A stretch of DNA of 64,000 bases from Oceaniglobus trochenteri (lineage in GTDB: Bacteria > Pseudomonadota > Alphaproteobacteria > Rhodobacterales > Rhodobacteraceae). The first letter of the stretch is position 1. Every line of letters starts with the position of its first letter. The position numbers and the translations under genes were made by a program. The DNA lies in assembly GCF_020529025.1 (NCBI RefSeq), contig NZ_JACNMM010000002.1, positions 496,001 to 560,000 of the forward strand, written 5' to 3'. The notes beneath the pieces were generated by a model that was not told the DNA's origin, searched no databases, and was given only the letters and a program-made list of their open reading frames with translations. This document shows, piece after piece, positions 34,861 through 47,206 of the stretch.

Positions 34861-35020
34861 TTTCTTTTCCCATTTGAAAGTGTTGCCGGGTTCGCGCAAC
34901 TGTGGGATCCCTTTCATCATTTGACAAGACGCCCGCAACCGCCGGATATGGGCGAACCCCGGGCCCACACGCGGCCCCGGCATCACATACGACCACGCCC
35001 CAATTCGAAAGGCCCCCATC

Positions 35021-37300
35021 ATGGACGACGCCAAGAAGGAAAGCCTTAGGCAGGCCGCGCTGGATTATCACCAGTTTCCCAAACCCGGAAAGCTTGAGAT
35101 CCGCGCAACCAAGCCCCTGGCAAATGGCCGCGACCTGTCGCGCGCCTACTCTCCCGGCGTCGCCGAGGCCTGCCTGGAAATCAAGGCCAACCCCGACACC
35201 GCCCGCGACTATACCTCGCGCGGCAATCTTGTCGCCGTGGTTTCCAACGGCACCGCCGTGCTGGGGCTGGGCAACATCGGCGCGCTGGCCTCCAAGCCGG
35301 TGATGGAGGGCAAGGCCGTCCTGTTCAAGAAATTCGCCAACATCGATTGTTTCGACATCGAGCTGAACGAGAACGACCCCGAAAAGCTGGCCGATATCGT
35401 CTGTGCGCTGGAACCCACCTTCGGTGCGATCAACCTGGAAGACATCAAGGCACCCGACTGTTTCATCGTCGAAAAGCTGTGCCGCGAGCGCATGAACATC
35501 CCGGTGTTTCACGACGACCAGCACGGCACGGCCATCGTCGTGGGCGCGGCGGCCACCAATGCCCTGCGCGTGGCGGGCAAGCGGTTCGAGGACATCAAGG
35601 TGGTGTCGACGGGCGGCGGCGCGGCGGGAATCGCCTGTCTCAACATGCTGCTGAAACTGGGCGTGCAGCGCGAAAACGTCTGGCTTTGCGATCTGGCCGG
35701 GCTGGTCCACGAGGGCCGCACCGAGGACATGACCGAACAGAAGGCCGCCTTCGCGCAACCCGGCGGACCGCGCGCCTTGATGGACGTGATCGAGGGCGCC
35801 GACCTGTTCCTGGGCCTTTCGGGCCCCGGTGTCCTGAAACAGGACATGGTGGCGAAGATGGCCAATGATCCGGTGATCTTTGCCCTGGCCAATCCCAACC
35901 CCGAAATCGACCCGGACGAGGCGCGCGCCGTCGCCCCCGGCGCCCTGATCGCCACCGGGCGCAGCGATTACCCCAACCAGGTGAACAACGTCCTGTGTTT
36001 CCCGTTCATCTTCCGCGGCGCGCTGGACGTGGGCGCGACCGAGATCAATGACGAGATGAAGATCGCCTGCATCGTGGGCATCGCCGCCCTGGCCCGCGCC
36101 ACCACCAGCGCCGAGGCCGCCGCCGCCTATCAGGGCGAACAGATGACCTTCGGGCCCGATTACCTGATCCCGAAACCCTTCGATCCGCGCCTGATGGGCG
36201 TGGTCGCCAGCGCCGTGGCCAAGGCCGCGATGGAAACCGGAGTGGCCACCCGGCCGATCCCCGACATGGCGGCCTACAAGGCCAAGCTGGACGGCTCGGT
36301 CTTCAAGTCGGCCATGATCATGCGCCCGGTCTTCGAGGCCGCCGCCACCGCCGAACGGCGCATCGTCTTTGCCGAGGGCGAGGACGAGCGCGTGCTGCGC
36401 GCCGCCTCGGCCATGCTGGAGGACACGACGGACAAGCCGATCCTGATCGGCCGCCCCGATGTCATCGAAAGCCGGGCAGAACGCGCGGGCCTTGCCATCC
36501 GGCCAGGCCGCGACTTCGAGATCGTGAACCCCGAGAACGACCCGCGCTATCGCGATTACTGGGGCACCTACCACGAGATCATGCAGCGCAAGGGCGTCAC
36601 CCCCGACCTGGCCAAGGCCATCATGCGCACCAACACCACCGCCATCGGCGCCGTCATGGTCCACCGCGAGGAAGCCGATTCGCTGATCTGCGGCACCTTC
36701 GGTCAGTATCTGTGGCACCTGAACTATATCGAACAGATCCTGGGCACCCCCGATCTGCACCCGGTGGGCGCGTTGTCGCTGATGATCCTGGAAGACGGGC
36801 CGCTGTTCATCGCCGATACCCAGGTGAACCCGACCCCCACCCCCCAGCAGATCGCCAATACCGTGATCGGCGCCGCCCGGCATGTCCGCCGCTTCGGGGT
36901 GGAGCCCAAGATCGCGCTCTGTTCCCATTCGCAATTCGGCAACCTGAACTGCGATACCGGCATCCGCATGCGCGACGCATTGGCGATCCTCGACGCCCAG
37001 CCGCGCAATTTTGCCTACGAGGGCGAAATGCAGGCCGATGCGGCACTGAACCCGCAACTGCGCGAGAGGATCTATCCCAACAGCCGGTTCGAGGGGCAGG
37101 CCAACGTGTTGATCTTCGCCAATACCGACGCCGCCTCGGGGGCGCGCAACATCCTGAAGCTGAAGGCCGGGGGGCTGGAGGTGGGGCCGATCCTGATGGG
37201 CATGGGCAACCGCGCCCATATCGTCACCCCGTCGATCACCGCGCGCGGCCTTCTGAACATGAGTGCCGTCGCCGGCACGCCGGTAGCGCATTACGGATAA
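35021..37300 (+). CDS. maeB: NADP-dependent malic enzyme (malic enzyme-phosphotransacetylase fusion)
   Basis: A 759-residue MaeB-type enzyme. The N-terminal malic domain (about 1-420) has [51 protein letters not shown] and the dinucleotide fold [14 protein letters not shown]; the C-terminal 330 residues are a phosphotransacetylase-like domain ([14 protein letters not shown]) that is regulatory, not catalytic, in this family. It decarboxylates malate to pyruvate and makes NADPH. Together with oxaloacetate formed by the bhc cycle it could supply pyruvate, but it is not clustered with it. A ribosome-binding site AAAGG lies nine bases upstream. Confidence 0.95.
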   Translation: MDDAKKESLRQAALDYHQFPKPGKLEIRATKPLANGRDLSRAYSPGVAEACLEIKANPDTARDYTSRGNLVAVVSNGTAVLGLGNIGALASKPVMEGKAVLFKKFANIDCFDIELNENDPEKLADIVCALEPTFGAINLEDIKAPDCFIVEKLCRERMNIPVFHDDQHGTAIVVGAAATNALRVAGKRFEDIKVVSTGGGAAGIACLNMLLKLGVQRENVWLCDLAGLVHEGRTEDMTEQKAAFAQPGGPRALMDVIEGADLFLGLSGPGVLKQDMVAKMANDPVIFALANPNPEIDPDEARAVAPGALIATGRSDYPNQVNNVLCFPFIFRGALDVGATEINDEMKIACIVGIAALARATTSAEAAAAYQGEQMTFGPDYLIPKPFDPRLMGVVASAVAKAAMETGVATRPIPDMAAYKAKLDGSVFKSAMIMRPVFEAAATAERRIVFAEGEDERVLRAASAMLEDTTDKPILIGRPDVIESRAERAGLAIRPGRDFEIVNPENDPRYRDYWGTYHEIMQRKGVTPDLAKAIMRTNTTAIGAVMVHREEADSLICGTFGQYLWHLNYIEQILGTPDLHPVGALSLMILEDGPLFIADTQVNPTPTPQQIANTVIGAARHVRRFGVEPKIALCSHSQFGNLNCDTGIRMRDALAILDAQPRNFAYEGEMQADAALNPQLRERIYPNSRFEGQANVLIFANTDAASGARNILKLKAGGLEVGPILMGMGNRAHIVTPSITARGLLNMSAVAGTPVAHYG

Positions 37301-37340
37301 GGCAGAGGGGGGCTGTCTGCCCCCCGATGGCTGCGCCATC

Positions 37341-37370
37341 CCCCCCGAGGATATTTGAAGACCAAAGATG
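37341..37370. repeat. GGATATTT/GACCAAAGATG repeat behind maeB
   Basis: CCCCCCGAGGATATTTGAAG then ACCAAAGATG, 40 bases past the maeB stop and directly before a strong terminator. Confidence 0.75.
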
Positions 37371-37371
37371 C

Positions 37372-37412
37372 AAAAAGGCCCGCCGCCCCCGGTTGGGGAT
37401 GGCGGGCCTTTT
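37372..37412. terminator. Bidirectional intrinsic terminator between maeB and the small-protein gene
   Basis: AAAAGGCCCGCC (37373-37384) pairs perfectly with GGCGGGCCTTTT (37401-37412), with CCCC/GGGG pairing inside the loop. The A-run on one side and T-run on the other make it work for the rightward maeB and the leftward gene starting at 37544. Confidence 0.9.
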
Positions 37413-37427
37413 CGGCCGGTGCCTTTC

Positions 37428-37544
37428 CTACTTGCGTGGCGGTTGCTTTTTCGATGTCGGCGCCGCGGGGGCGATCATCGGTTCGATCTTCGCGCCCGGT
37501 TTGGACGGCTGTTTCATCTTCTTCTTCGGATTCTTGTCGCCCAT
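37428..37544 (-). CDS. Small basic protein of 38 residues
   Basis: Starts MGDKNPKKKMKQPSKPGAK and ends SKKQPPRK; a very Lys/Pro-rich, probably unstructured peptide. AAGGA lies nine bases before the ATG and the gene ends 16 bases from a strong terminator, so it is a self-contained transcription unit. Short MGDKNPKK-type proteins are widespread in proteobacterial genomes and have no known function. Confidence 0.72.
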   Translation of the reverse strand: MGDKNPKKKMKQPSKPGAKIEPMIAPAAPTSKKQPPRK

Positions 37545-37742
37545 GGCAACGTGTCCTTGATTTTGGGACCGGCCCAATGCCGCTGTCCCATGGGATAAGC
37601 ATGCCGCAGATTCCGCCACGCTGCGCATCCGAAACCGACCTGCGTGTCGAAAACCGCCCACGGTGCGCGGTATCGCGCCGCTTGCCGCAGGGCCACCCGG
37701 GGGCGTAGAACCGAGGCAATGCACGAACGGGAGGCGCGCACC

Positions 37743-39635
37743 ATGGGATACCGGGACATCTATCAAGGCTGGCGGGACGACCCCGAGGGGTTCTGGCTGG
37801 AGCAGGCGCGCGCCATCGACTGGGACGTCGCACCGACCCGCGCCCTGAACGACAGCCGCGCGCCGTTCTATACCTGGTTCGACGATGCCATGGGCAACAC
37901 CTGCCACAATGCCGTCGACCGCCACGTCGCCGCGGGGCGCGGCGATCAGCCCGCGATCATCTGGGACAGCCCGATGACCGGTTCGAAATCCACCACCACC
38001 TTCACCCAGTTGCAGGAGCAGACCGCCCGCCTGGCCGGCGCCCTGGCGGCCAGGGGCGTGGTCAAAGGCGACCGGGTGATCATCTACATGCCCATGGTGC
38101 CCGAGGCCCTGGTGGCGATGCTGGCCTGCACCCGGATCGGCGCGGTGCATTCGGTGGTCTTTGGCGGCTTTTCGGCCCATGAACTGGCCAAGCGGCTGGA
38201 CGACGCCACCCCCAAGGCGGTGATCGCCGGTTCCTGCGGGTTGGAGCCGGGGCGCGTGGTGGCCTACAAGCCGCTTCTGGACGGCGCCATCGCCGAGGCG
38301 CGCCACCAGCCCGAGTTCTGCGTGATCTTCCAGCGCGACCAGCAGCGCGCCGACCTGACCGAGGGACGCGACATCGACTGGCACGCCTTCCAGGAGGGCG
38401 CCGCCCCTGCCCCCTGCCTGCCCGTCGAGGGCAGCCATCCGGCCTATATCCTCTATACCTCGGGGACCACCGGCCAGCCCAAGGGGGTGGTGCGCGCCAC
38501 CGCCGGGCACATGGTGGGGCTGCACTGGACCATGAAGAATGTATACAACGTCGATCCGGGCGATGTGTTCTGGGCGGCTTCGGATGTGGGCTGGGTCGTC
38601 GGGCACAGCTATATCTGCTATGCTCCGCTTCTGGCGGGCAACACCACCGTGGTGTTCGAGGGCAAGCCCGTGGGCACCCCCGATGCGGGCACCTTCTGGC
38701 GGGTGATTTCCGAGCATAACGTGCGCAGCTTCTTCACCGCGCCCACGGCCTTTCGCGCCATCAAACGGGAAGATCCCGACTGCCGCTGTCTCGAGGAATA
38801 CGACATCTCGTGCCTGCGTATCCTTTACCTGGCAGGCGAAAGGGCCGACCCCGACACCGTGGAATGGGCCCAGCGGCACCTGCAGATCCCCGTGATCGAC
38901 CATTGGTGGCAGACCGAGACCGGCTATACCATTGTCGGCAACCCCATGGGGATCGAACCGCTGCCGGTGAAGGTAGGCTCGCCCACCGTGCCCATGCCCG
39001 GCTATGACGTGCAGATCCTGGACGAGGCCGGCCACCCGGTGCCCCCCGGCACCCTGGGCGCCATCGCGCTGAAGCTGCCCCTGCCGCCCGGCACCCTGCC
39101 CACGCTCTGGCAGGCGGAAGACAGGTTTCGCAAGGCCTACCTCGACCATTTTCCCGGCTATTACGAAACCGGCGATGCGGGCTATGTCGACGAAGACGGC
39201 TATGTCTTCATCATGGCCCGCACCGATGACGTGATCAACGTCGCCGGGCATCGCCTGTCGACGGGCGCGATGGAGGAGGTTCTGGCGGGCCATCCCGATG
39301 TGGCCGAATGCGCCGTGATCGGTGTGGCCGACCCGGTGAAGGGCCAGGTTCCAATGGGCCTGATCTGCCTGTCGAAAGGGGTGGAGAAACCGCACGCCGA
39401 GATCGAGGCCGAATGCGTGGCCCGCGTGCGCGAGAGGATCGGCCCGGTCGCGTCGTTCCGGCTGTGCAAGGTGGTGGAGCGTCTGCCCAAGACACGCTCG
39501 GGCAAGATACTGCGCGCCACCATGGGCAAGATCGCCGATGGCGAGACGTTCAAGGCCCCCGCCACCATCGACGACCCGGCCATCCTGGACGAAATCGCGG
39601 CGGCCCTGCGCGCGTTGGACTATCCGGCCCGCTGA
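37743..39635 (+). CDS. prpE: Propionyl-CoA synthetase (acyl-adenylating)
   Basis: A 630-residue acetyl-/propionyl-CoA synthetase family enzyme. The P-loop-like AMP motif YILYTSGTTGQPKGVVR, the IDHWWQTETGYTI adenine site, DEDGYVFIMARTDDVINVAGHR hinge and the acetylatable Lys in RLPKTRSGKIL are all intact. The WWQTETG sequence and length (628-630) fit PrpE better than Acs (about 650). It activates propionate (or acetate) to the CoA ester. The start at MGYRDIYQGW has AGGCGC upstream, not a strong ribosome-binding site, but homologues begin here. Confidence 0.9.
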   Translation: MGYRDIYQGWRDDPEGFWLEQARAIDWDVAPTRALNDSRAPFYTWFDDAMGNTCHNAVDRHVAAGRGDQPAIIWDSPMTGSKSTTTFTQLQEQTARLAGALAARGVVKGDRVIIYMPMVPEALVAMLACTRIGAVHSVVFGGFSAHELAKRLDDATPKAVIAGSCGLEPGRVVAYKPLLDGAIAEARHQPEFCVIFQRDQQRADLTEGRDIDWHAFQEGAAPAPCLPVEGSHPAYILYTSGTTGQPKGVVRATAGHMVGLHWTMKNVYNVDPGDVFWAASDVGWVVGHSYICYAPLLAGNTTVVFEGKPVGTPDAGTFWRVISEHNVRSFFTAPTAFRAIKREDPDCRCLEEYDISCLRILYLAGERADPDTVEWAQRHLQIPVIDHWWQTETGYTIVGNPMGIEPLPVKVGSPTVPMPGYDVQILDEAGHPVPPGTLGAIALKLPLPPGTLPTLWQAEDRFRKAYLDHFPGYYETGDAGYVDEDGYVFIMARTDDVINVAGHRLSTGAMEEVLAGHPDVAECAVIGVADPVKGQVPMGLICLSKGVEKPHAEIEAECVARVRERIGPVASFRLCKVVERLPKTRSGKILRATMGKIADGETFKAPATIDDPAILDEIAAALRALDYPAR

Positions 39636-39661
39636 GACCTGCGCGGCCGGGTCGGCGCAAC

Positions 39662-40060
39662 CTAACTGTCGTCGGGCTTTTCCACCGGCCCGCCGGCAGA
39701 CTGCCAGCCCGAGAACCCATCCTTCAGGTGGGCGGCGTCAAACCCCATGTCCTGCAGGGTGGCCACCGTCAGCGCCGAGCGCCAGCCCGAGGCGCAGTGG
39801 AAGACAAACCTCTTGTCCTGACCGAACACCTCCTTGAAATAGGGGCTTTCGGGATCGACCCAGAATTCGATCATGCCGCGCGGGGCGTGGAGGCTGCCGG
39901 GAATATACCCGCTGCGTTGGCGTTCGCGCACATCGCGGATATCGACGATCACGACGTTCGGGTCATCCACCATGGCGATGCCATCGGCGGTCTCGACCTC
40001 GTCAATGCGCGCACGCGCTTTGGCGACCATTTCGGCGGCGGTGGTTTTCAGCGGTTTCAT
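39662..40060 (-). CDS. Rhodanese-like domain protein
   Basis: A 132-residue single-domain rhodanese. Active-site loop is FHCASGWRSAL with Cys as the sulfur-accepting residue (about residue 95); VVIVDIRDVRERQRSGYIPGSLHAPRG is the usual N-terminal block. It would move sulfane sulfur or act as a sulfurtransferase or phosphatase-like domain. Fourteen bases downstream of nadK and probably co-transcribed; AAGGGAGAGGGC is its ribosome-binding site. Confidence 0.9.
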   Translation of the reverse strand: MKPLKTTAAEMVAKARARIDEVETADGIAMVDDPNVVIVDIRDVRERQRSGYIPGSLHAPRGMIEFWVDPESPYFKEVFGQDKRFVFHCASGWRSALTVATLQDMGFDAAHLKDGFSGWQSAGGPVEKPDDS

Positions 40061-40074
40061 GCCCTCTCCCTTCT

Positions 40075-40836
40075 TCAGACGAACTGTTCGCGGATCAACC
40101 GTTCTTCCAACCCGTGCCCCGGATCGAACAGCAACCGGTGACCCACGGCGCGTTCACTGCGAATCTCGACGCTGGCCACGTCGCGCACCGATTGGCGGCT
40201 GTCGGCATCGGCCATGACCGGGCGCTTGTCGGGTTCCAGAACGTCGATCCGCACCACCGCCCCCGAGGGCAGCAGGGCCCCGCGCCAGCGCCGCGGGCGA
40301 AAGGCCGCCATCGCCGTCAGCGCCAGCACATCGGCACCGATGGGCAGGATCGGGCCGTGGGCGGAATAGTTGTAGGCGGTCGATCCCGCCGGCGTCGAAA
40401 CCAGCGCCCCGTCGCAGACCAGTTCATCCATCCTGAGCCGCCCATCGACGCTGATGCGCAGCTTTGCCGCCTGCGGTCCGGCACGCAGCAGCGCCACCTC
40501 GTTGATGGCCAGGGCGTTGTGGCGGCTGCCGTCGCAGGTGACCGCCGACATGGTCAGCGGGTTGATCACCTCTTCCACCGCCTGTGCCAGGCGGTCGGGC
40601 AGATCCTCTTCGCTGTATTCGTTCATCAGGAAACCGATGGTGCCGCGGTTCATGCCATAGACCGGCACATCCAGCGTGCTGTTGCCATGCAGCGTCTGCA
40701 GCATGAACCCGTCGCCCCCCAGCGCGACGATGACATCTGCCGCCTCGGCCGCAACCTCGCCGTAAAGCAAGCGCAGGCGGTGGGCCGCCTCCTGGGCCAT
40801 CGGGGCCGTGCTGGCGGCAAAGGCAATAGCGCGCAT
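40075..40836 (-). CDS. nadK: NAD kinase
   Basis: A 253-residue NAD kinase making NADP. The GGDG motif (VALGGDGFML), NEV in LAINEVALLR and STPAGSTAYNYSAHGPI, the NAD-binding loop, are intact. ATG at 40836 starts MRAIAFAAS, the first beta strand, in line with short alphaproteobacterial NadK proteins; the frame upstream is an accidental extension. Forms a leftward pair with the rhodanese gene and diverges from glyA. Confidence 0.94.
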   Translation of the reverse strand: MRAIAFAASTAPMAQEAAHRLRLLYGEVAAEAADVIVALGGDGFMLQTLHGNSTLDVPVYGMNRGTIGFLMNEYSEEDLPDRLAQAVEEVINPLTMSAVTCDGSRHNALAINEVALLRAGPQAAKLRISVDGRLRMDELVCDGALVSTPAGSTAYNYSAHGPILPIGADVLALTAMAAFRPRRWRGALLPSGAVVRIDVLEPDKRPVMADADSRQSVRDVASVEIRSERAVGHRLLFDPGHGLEERLIREQFV

Positions 40837-41004
40837 ATCGTACTCCGTTGACCAGGGGAAAGGTTGGCCGACCCCAACGGGAAACACAAGGGCAGGCTAT
40901 GGGTGGAATTGGCGCGATGAGGGCCGGTTGCGTCGCAATGCGGGCTTTCTTGCCCGCGCGCCATGGCCTATACCGCCGCCAACCAAAGCCCCAGGAGAAG
41001 CTCC

Positions 41005-42300
41005 ATGAACGCCCCGCACAAAGACAACGGTTTCTTCACCGAAGACCTGGCCAGCCGCGACGCCGAAGTGTTCGGCGCCATCGGCAAGGAACTGCACCGC
41101 CAGCAGACCGAGATCGAGCTGATCGCCAGCGAGAACATCGTCAGCCGCGCGGTCATGCAGGCCCAGGGCACCGTCCTGACGAACAAATACGCCGAGGGCT
41201 ATCCCGGGCGGCGTTATTACGGCGGCTGCGAATACGTGGACATCGCCGAGGAACTGGCCATCGCCCGCGCCTGTGAATTGTTCGGGTGCAGCTTTGCCAA
41301 CGTCCAGCCCAACAGCGGATCGCAGGCCAATCAGGGCGTGTTCACCGCCCTGCTGCAACCCGGTGACACGATCCTGGGCATGTCGCTGGACGCGGGCGGC
41401 CACCTGACCCACGGCGCGCGGCCCAACCAGTCGGGCAAGTGGTTCAACGCCGTGCAATACGGCGTCAAACGCGACACCCTGGAACTGGATTATGACCAGG
41501 TGGAACAGCTCGCCAAGGAGCATCAGCCCAAGCTGATCATCGCCGGCGGCTCGGCCATTCCCCGCCAGGTGGATTTCGCGCGGATGCGGGCGATCGCCGA
41601 CATGGTGGGCGCATACCTTCATGTCGACATGGCGCATTTCGCGGGCCTCGTGGCGGCGGGCGAACACCCCTCGCCCTTCCCCCATGCCCATGTTGCCACG
41701 ACAACCACCCACAAGACCCTGCGCGGCCCGCGCGGCGGCATGATCCTCACCAACGACGAGGCGCTGGCGAAAAAGTTCAACTCGGCCATCTTCCCCGGCA
41801 TCCAGGGCGGCCCCCTGATGCATGTGATCGCCGCCAAGGCGGTGGCCTTCGGCGAGGCATTGCAGCCCGAATTCAAGACCTACCAGCAGCAGGTGATCGC
41901 CAACGCCAAGACCATGGCGGCGCGGCTGGTCGAGGGCGGGCTAGACATCGTCACCGGCGGCACCGACACCCACGTGGTGCTGGTGGATCTGCGCCCCAAG
42001 GGGGTGAAGGGCAATGCCACGGAAAAGGCCCTGGGCCGCGCCAACATCACCTGCAACAAGAACGGCATCCCCTTCGACGATGAAAAGCCGACCATCACCA
42101 GCGGGATCCGGCTCGGCTCGCCCGCCGGAACCACCCGCGGCTTCGGCGCCCCCGAATTCACCCAGATCGCCGAATGGATCGTCGAGGTGATCGACGGTCT
42201 TGCCGCGAACGGAGAAGAGGGCAACGCCGCCGTCGAGGCAAAGGTGAAGGCCGAGGTCGAGGCGCTCTGCGCCCGCTTCCCCATCTACACCGACATCTGA
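41005..42300 (+). CDS. glyA: Serine hydroxymethyltransferase
   Basis: A 431-residue fold-type I PLP enzyme interconverting serine and glycine with tetrahydrofolate. Motifs: [73 protein letters not shown] with the Schiff-base Lys in [18 protein letters not shown] precedes the ATG at 41005 at seven bases. It links glycine (also produced by BhcA) to one-carbon metabolism. Single gene with a repeat behind its stop. Confidence 0.97.
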   Translation: MNAPHKDNGFFTEDLASRDAEVFGAIGKELHRQQTEIELIASENIVSRAVMQAQGTVLTNKYAEGYPGRRYYGGCEYVDIAEELAIARACELFGCSFANVQPNSGSQANQGVFTALLQPGDTILGMSLDAGGHLTHGARPNQSGKWFNAVQYGVKRDTLELDYDQVEQLAKEHQPKLIIAGGSAIPRQVDFARMRAIADMVGAYLHVDMAHFAGLVAAGEHPSPFPHAHVATTTTHKTLRGPRGGMILTNDEALAKKFNSAIFPGIQGGPLMHVIAAKAVAFGEALQPEFKTYQQQVIANAKTMAARLVEGGLDIVTGGTDTHVVLVDLRPKGVKGNATEKALGRANITCNKNGIPFDDEKPTITSGIRLGSPAGTTRGFGAPEFTQIAEWIVEVIDGLAANGEEGNAAVEAKVKAEVEALCARFPIYTDI

Positions 42301-42346
42301 TCCTCATATACGCAGGTGCGCGGCCCCGCGGGGCCGCCGCCACCCC

Positions 42347-42401
42347 CCATCTTTGGTCCGCAAATATCCCGGGGAGCGCGAGGGGCTGGCCCCTCGCTCC
42401 G
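42347..42401. repeat. CCATCTTTGG/AAATATCC repeat with GC hairpin behind glyA
   Basis: CCATCTTTGGTCCGCAAATA then TCCCGGGG, followed by a hairpin built on GAGGGGC/GCCCCTC. It lies between glyA and a convergent small membrane-protein gene and may terminate one or both. Confidence 0.7.
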
Positions 42402-42452
42402 CCCCCGCGTCCAGGCGCCGCGCCATAGGTTTCGCGCCCCGCCCTGCCCGGC

Positions 42453-42815
42453 TCAGAGATAGCCGCGCCAGACCAGGACAGCGATCAGCGCCGCCGAAAC
42501 CGCCAGGAAGTTGAAGGCATTGGCGGTGACGATTCCCAGGACGAAACGGATGATCCGCTCCGACCCGTCGATCTGCTCGAGGAAGCGCTTGCAATCGCGA
42601 TAGGCCTGCTTCTGCGCCGCCGGGTCCACCATGCGCGACAGTTTCGGATGCGCCGAAAGCTTCGCCCCCTCGATCAGCACGCCCGCCTCGCGCCGGATTC
42701 GACGGGGCAGAAGGCGGCCCGCCCGGCGCACCTTGCGCTCAAGCCCCTGACCACCGATCCCCAGCCGCGCGCCGATCAGGTCGGCAATGTCCTGGGCCTG
42801 TTGTTCTGGTGTCAT
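42453..42815 (-). CDS. Small protein with C-terminal membrane segment
   Basis: A 120-residue protein, basic through the first 90 residues (LERKVRRAGRLLPRRIRREAG), ending in one transmembrane helix (about 98-117; FNFLAVSAALIAVLVW). Conserved hypothetical by appearance; I recognise no named domain. GAGGATGCGATGACACC lies around the start. Flanked by glyA (convergent) and an alpha/beta hydrolase (divergent). Probably a tail-anchored membrane protein. Confidence 0.75.
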   Translation of the reverse strand: MTPEQQAQDIADLIGARLGIGGQGLERKVRRAGRLLPRRIRREAGVLIEGAKLSAHPKLSRMVDPAAQKQAYRDCKRFLEQIDGSERIIRFVLGIVTANAFNFLAVSAALIAVLVWRGYL

Positions 42816-42906
42816 CGCATCCTCCGGTCATGGTTCGATTACCCCCCTGACCGGATTCGCTCAATCCCCTGTAGCCCGCAAAATTCCGTTGCGCTAACAA
42901 GGGCTC

Positions 42907-43664
42907 ATGTTGAACGTCATCACCCACGGTTCGCCCACGGATCGCCCGCCTCTCCTGATTGCCCATGGCCTCTTCGGTTCGGCCCGCAACTGGGGCGTGA
43001 TCGCCAAACGCCTGTCCGACAGCCGGCAGGTGCAGGCCGTCGACATGCGCAACCACGGCGAATCCTTCCGGGATCCCTCGCATTCCTACCCCGCGCTTGC
43101 CGATGATCTTGCCGGTGTCCTCGACGGCCCCGGCGATGTGCTGGGGCACTCCATGGGCGGCAAGGCGGCGATGGTCCTGGCGCTGCGCCGGCCTGACCTG
43201 GTGCGCCGCCTGGTGGTGGCCGACATCGCCCCCGTGGGCTATGGCCACACCCAGATGCCGCTGATCGACGCGATGCGCGGGCTGGACCTGTCGCAGATCA
43301 CCTCGCGCGGGCAGGCCGACGCCGCGCTGGCCGATGCAATCCCCGAACAGGGCGTGCGGGCCTTTCTTCTGCAATCGCTGGATGTGGCGGGCAGGACATG
43401 GCGGCTGAACCTCGATGTCCTTGCCAGCGAAATGTCCGGGATCATCGGCTGGCCCGAGATCACCGGCCGCTACGAGGGTGAAACCCTGTTCCTGACGGGC
43501 GCCGACTCTGACTACGTGCAGCGCGAACACCGCGAGCGTATCCGCAGCTATTTCCCCGCCGCCCGCTTTGCCAAGATCCCCGGCGCGGGCCACTGGCTCC
43601 ACGCCGAGAAACCACGCGAGTTCGAGGCTGCGGTTCGCGCGTTCCTTGACCGGCCAGAGGGCGG

Positions 43665-43668
<4 letters not shown>
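42907..43668 (+). CDS. Alpha/beta hydrolase (YbfF-like esterase)
   Basis: A 253-residue alpha/beta-fold hydrolase. The oxyanion region is [14 protein letters not shown], the nucleophile elbow is [10 protein letters not shown] with Ser at about residue 82, and the catalytic His is in [11 protein letters not shown] near the C-terminus; the acid is probably in LTGADSDYV. The VDMRNHGES motif is typical of YbfF-type acyl esterases. Its stop overlaps the convergent lepA stop by four bases. Confidence 0.88.
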
Positions 43669-45464
<1,796 letters not shown>

Positions 45465-45611
45465 CAAATCAGCGCCTGTCGCGGGGTTCAGCTGCCGTGA
45501 ATGAAGCGTGACAAGGAAATTTGCAAGAGGGATAGGCGAGAAGTCTGTGACGCCAGCCTGGGAATGCGCAATGGAACATGCATCCTATCGCACATCACAT
45601 GAGGTATCGCC

Positions 45612-45809
45612 ATGCCCCGCCGGCCGACCAACGAAATCGCCACGATGACCTGGGTGCGCGAGCCGCCAAAGGTGCTGGACCGCGCGAACGGTAAACCCGT
45701 CGCCATCGCCACCGCGCAAGGCAGGATCGCGGGCGATGACCTTGCCGCGTGGTTGCGCGGCAAGGTCGAGGTGCCGGATCAGCCGTTCATCGCCCAGGGG
45801 CCGTGGTAA
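45612..45809 (+). CDS. Small hypothetical protein
   Basis: A 65-residue protein starting MPRRPTNEIATMTWVREPPK. GAGG lies nine bases before the ATG, GC3 is high as in real genes here, and the frame is not a shadow of a longer gene for its first 165 bases. Its last 31 bases overlap the convergent gnd gene. No recognisable domain; function unknown. Confidence 0.6.
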   Translation: MPRRPTNEIATMTWVREPPKVLDRANGKPVAIATAQGRIAGDDLAAWLRGKVEVPDQPFIAQGPW

Positions 45810-47206
45810 TCCTTGCCGTCGCGGTCGGTGCGTTCAAATCCGTGGGCGCCGAAGAAATCACGCTGGCCCTGGATCATGTTGGCGGTGCTGCGCGCGGTGC
45901 GGATCATGTCGAACCAGTTCAGCGCGGCGGACAGCGCCGGCACCGGCAGGCCGTGGGACAGCGCGGTTGCCACCGTCTGGCGCAGGGCCGGAATGTGCTG
46001 CACGATCAGGTCGCGGAAGAACGGTGCAAAGATCAGCGTGTCGTCCGGCGCCTCGGTCAGGGCATCGGCCATGTCGTTGAGCATGGATGAACGGATGATG
46101 CAGCCTTCGCGCCAGACCCGCGCCACCTCGGGCATGGGCAGGCCCCAGTCGAACTGTACCGAAGCCGCGCCCAGAAGCTCGAACCCCTGCGCATAGCACA
46201 TGATCTTGCCCGCGATCATGGCACCTTCCAGCACCTCGTCGCTCAGCGCGCCCTCGGGCAGGGCCATGGGGGCGGCGCCGAACACCTCTTCGCCGCGCTT
46301 GCGCAACGGCAGCCGCGACGAGGCATTGCGCGCAAAGACCGCCGCCTCGATCACCGGGATGGCCGCGCCCAGGTGCTGCGCCTCGATCACGGTCCAGCGG
46401 CCGGTGCCCTTCTGCCCGGCACGGTCGAGGATGATGTCAAGCATGGGCTTGCCGCTGTCGGGGTCCGTCGCCGTGGCCACCTTGCCGGAAATCTCGATCA
46501 GGTAGGATTGCAGCAGGCCGTCGTTCCACTTGGCGAAGGTCTTGCCGATGGTGACGGCATCACGGCCCATGCCATCGCGGAAGATGCCATAGGTTTCGGC
46601 GATCATCTGCATGTCGGCATATTCGATACCGTTGTGCACCGCCTTGACGAAATGCCCGGCCCCGCCCTTGCCCATCCATGTCGCGCAGGGGGTGCCTTCG
46701 TACTTGGCAGAAATCGCCTCGAGCACGTTCGACACCCGGTCCCAGTGATCCTTGGGGCCGCCGCCCATGATGCTGGGCCCGTGGCGCGCGCCCTCTTCGC
46801 CGCCCGAAACGCCCATGCCGATGAAGGGCCAGCCTTCGGATTCGGCAGCGGCGGCGCGGCGGTTGGTGTCGTGGAAATTGGCGTTGCCCGCGTCGATGAT
46901 CAGGTCGTCGTCGTTCAGAAGCGGGCGCAGCGCCGCGATCACCTTGTCCACCGGATCGCCGGCATCGACCATGACGATCACCGCGCGCGGCGTGGCCAGC
47001 GCGGAAACGAAACCCTCAAGGCTGTCGGCCGGTGTCAGCCGTTCGGCCAGGGCCGGTTCGTTGGCCTTGGTGTGGGCGATGAAATCGTCGGTCTTTTCGG
47101 TGGTCCGGTTGTAGACGGCCAGCGGCTCGGCGTTCTCGGCGATGTTCAGGGCCAGGGCGCGGCCCATGGTTCCAAGGCCGATCAGGCCGATGCGTGGTTG
47201 TGTCAT
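45779..47206 (-). CDS. gnd: 6-Phosphogluconate dehydrogenase, decarboxylating
   Basis: A 475-residue classic (long) 6PGDH. NADP motif IGLIGLGTMGRALALNIAEN at the N-terminus, GMGVSGGEEGARHGPS and the catalytic Lys/Glu region GGAGHFVKAVHNGIEYADMQ. It oxidises 6-phosphogluconate to ribulose 5-phosphate, CO2 and NADPH. Start overlaps the stop of the upstream gluconolactonase-like gene (ATGA). This coupling ties it to gluconate use rather than to zwf. Confidence 0.96.
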   Translation of the reverse strand: MTQPRIGLIGLGTMGRALALNIAENAEPLAVYNRTTEKTDDFIAHTKANEPALAERLTPADSLEGFVSALATPRAVIVMVDAGDPVDKVIAALRPLLNDDDLIIDAGNANFHDTNRRAAAAESEGWPFIGMGVSGGEEGARHGPSIMGGGPKDHWDRVSNVLEAISAKYEGTPCATWMGKGGAGHFVKAVHNGIEYADMQMIAETYGIFRDGMGRDAVTIGKTFAKWNDGLLQSYLIEISGKVATATDPDSGKPMLDIILDRAGQKGTGRWTVIEAQHLGAAIPVIEAAVFARNASSRLPLRKRGEEVFGAAPMALPEGALSDEVLEGAMIAGKIMCYAQGFELLGAASVQFDWGLPMPEVARVWREGCIIRSSMLNDMADALTEAPDDTLIFAPFFRDLIVQHIPALRQTVATALSHGLPVPALSAALNWFDMIRTARSTANMIQGQRDFFGAHGFERTDRDGKDYHGPWAMNG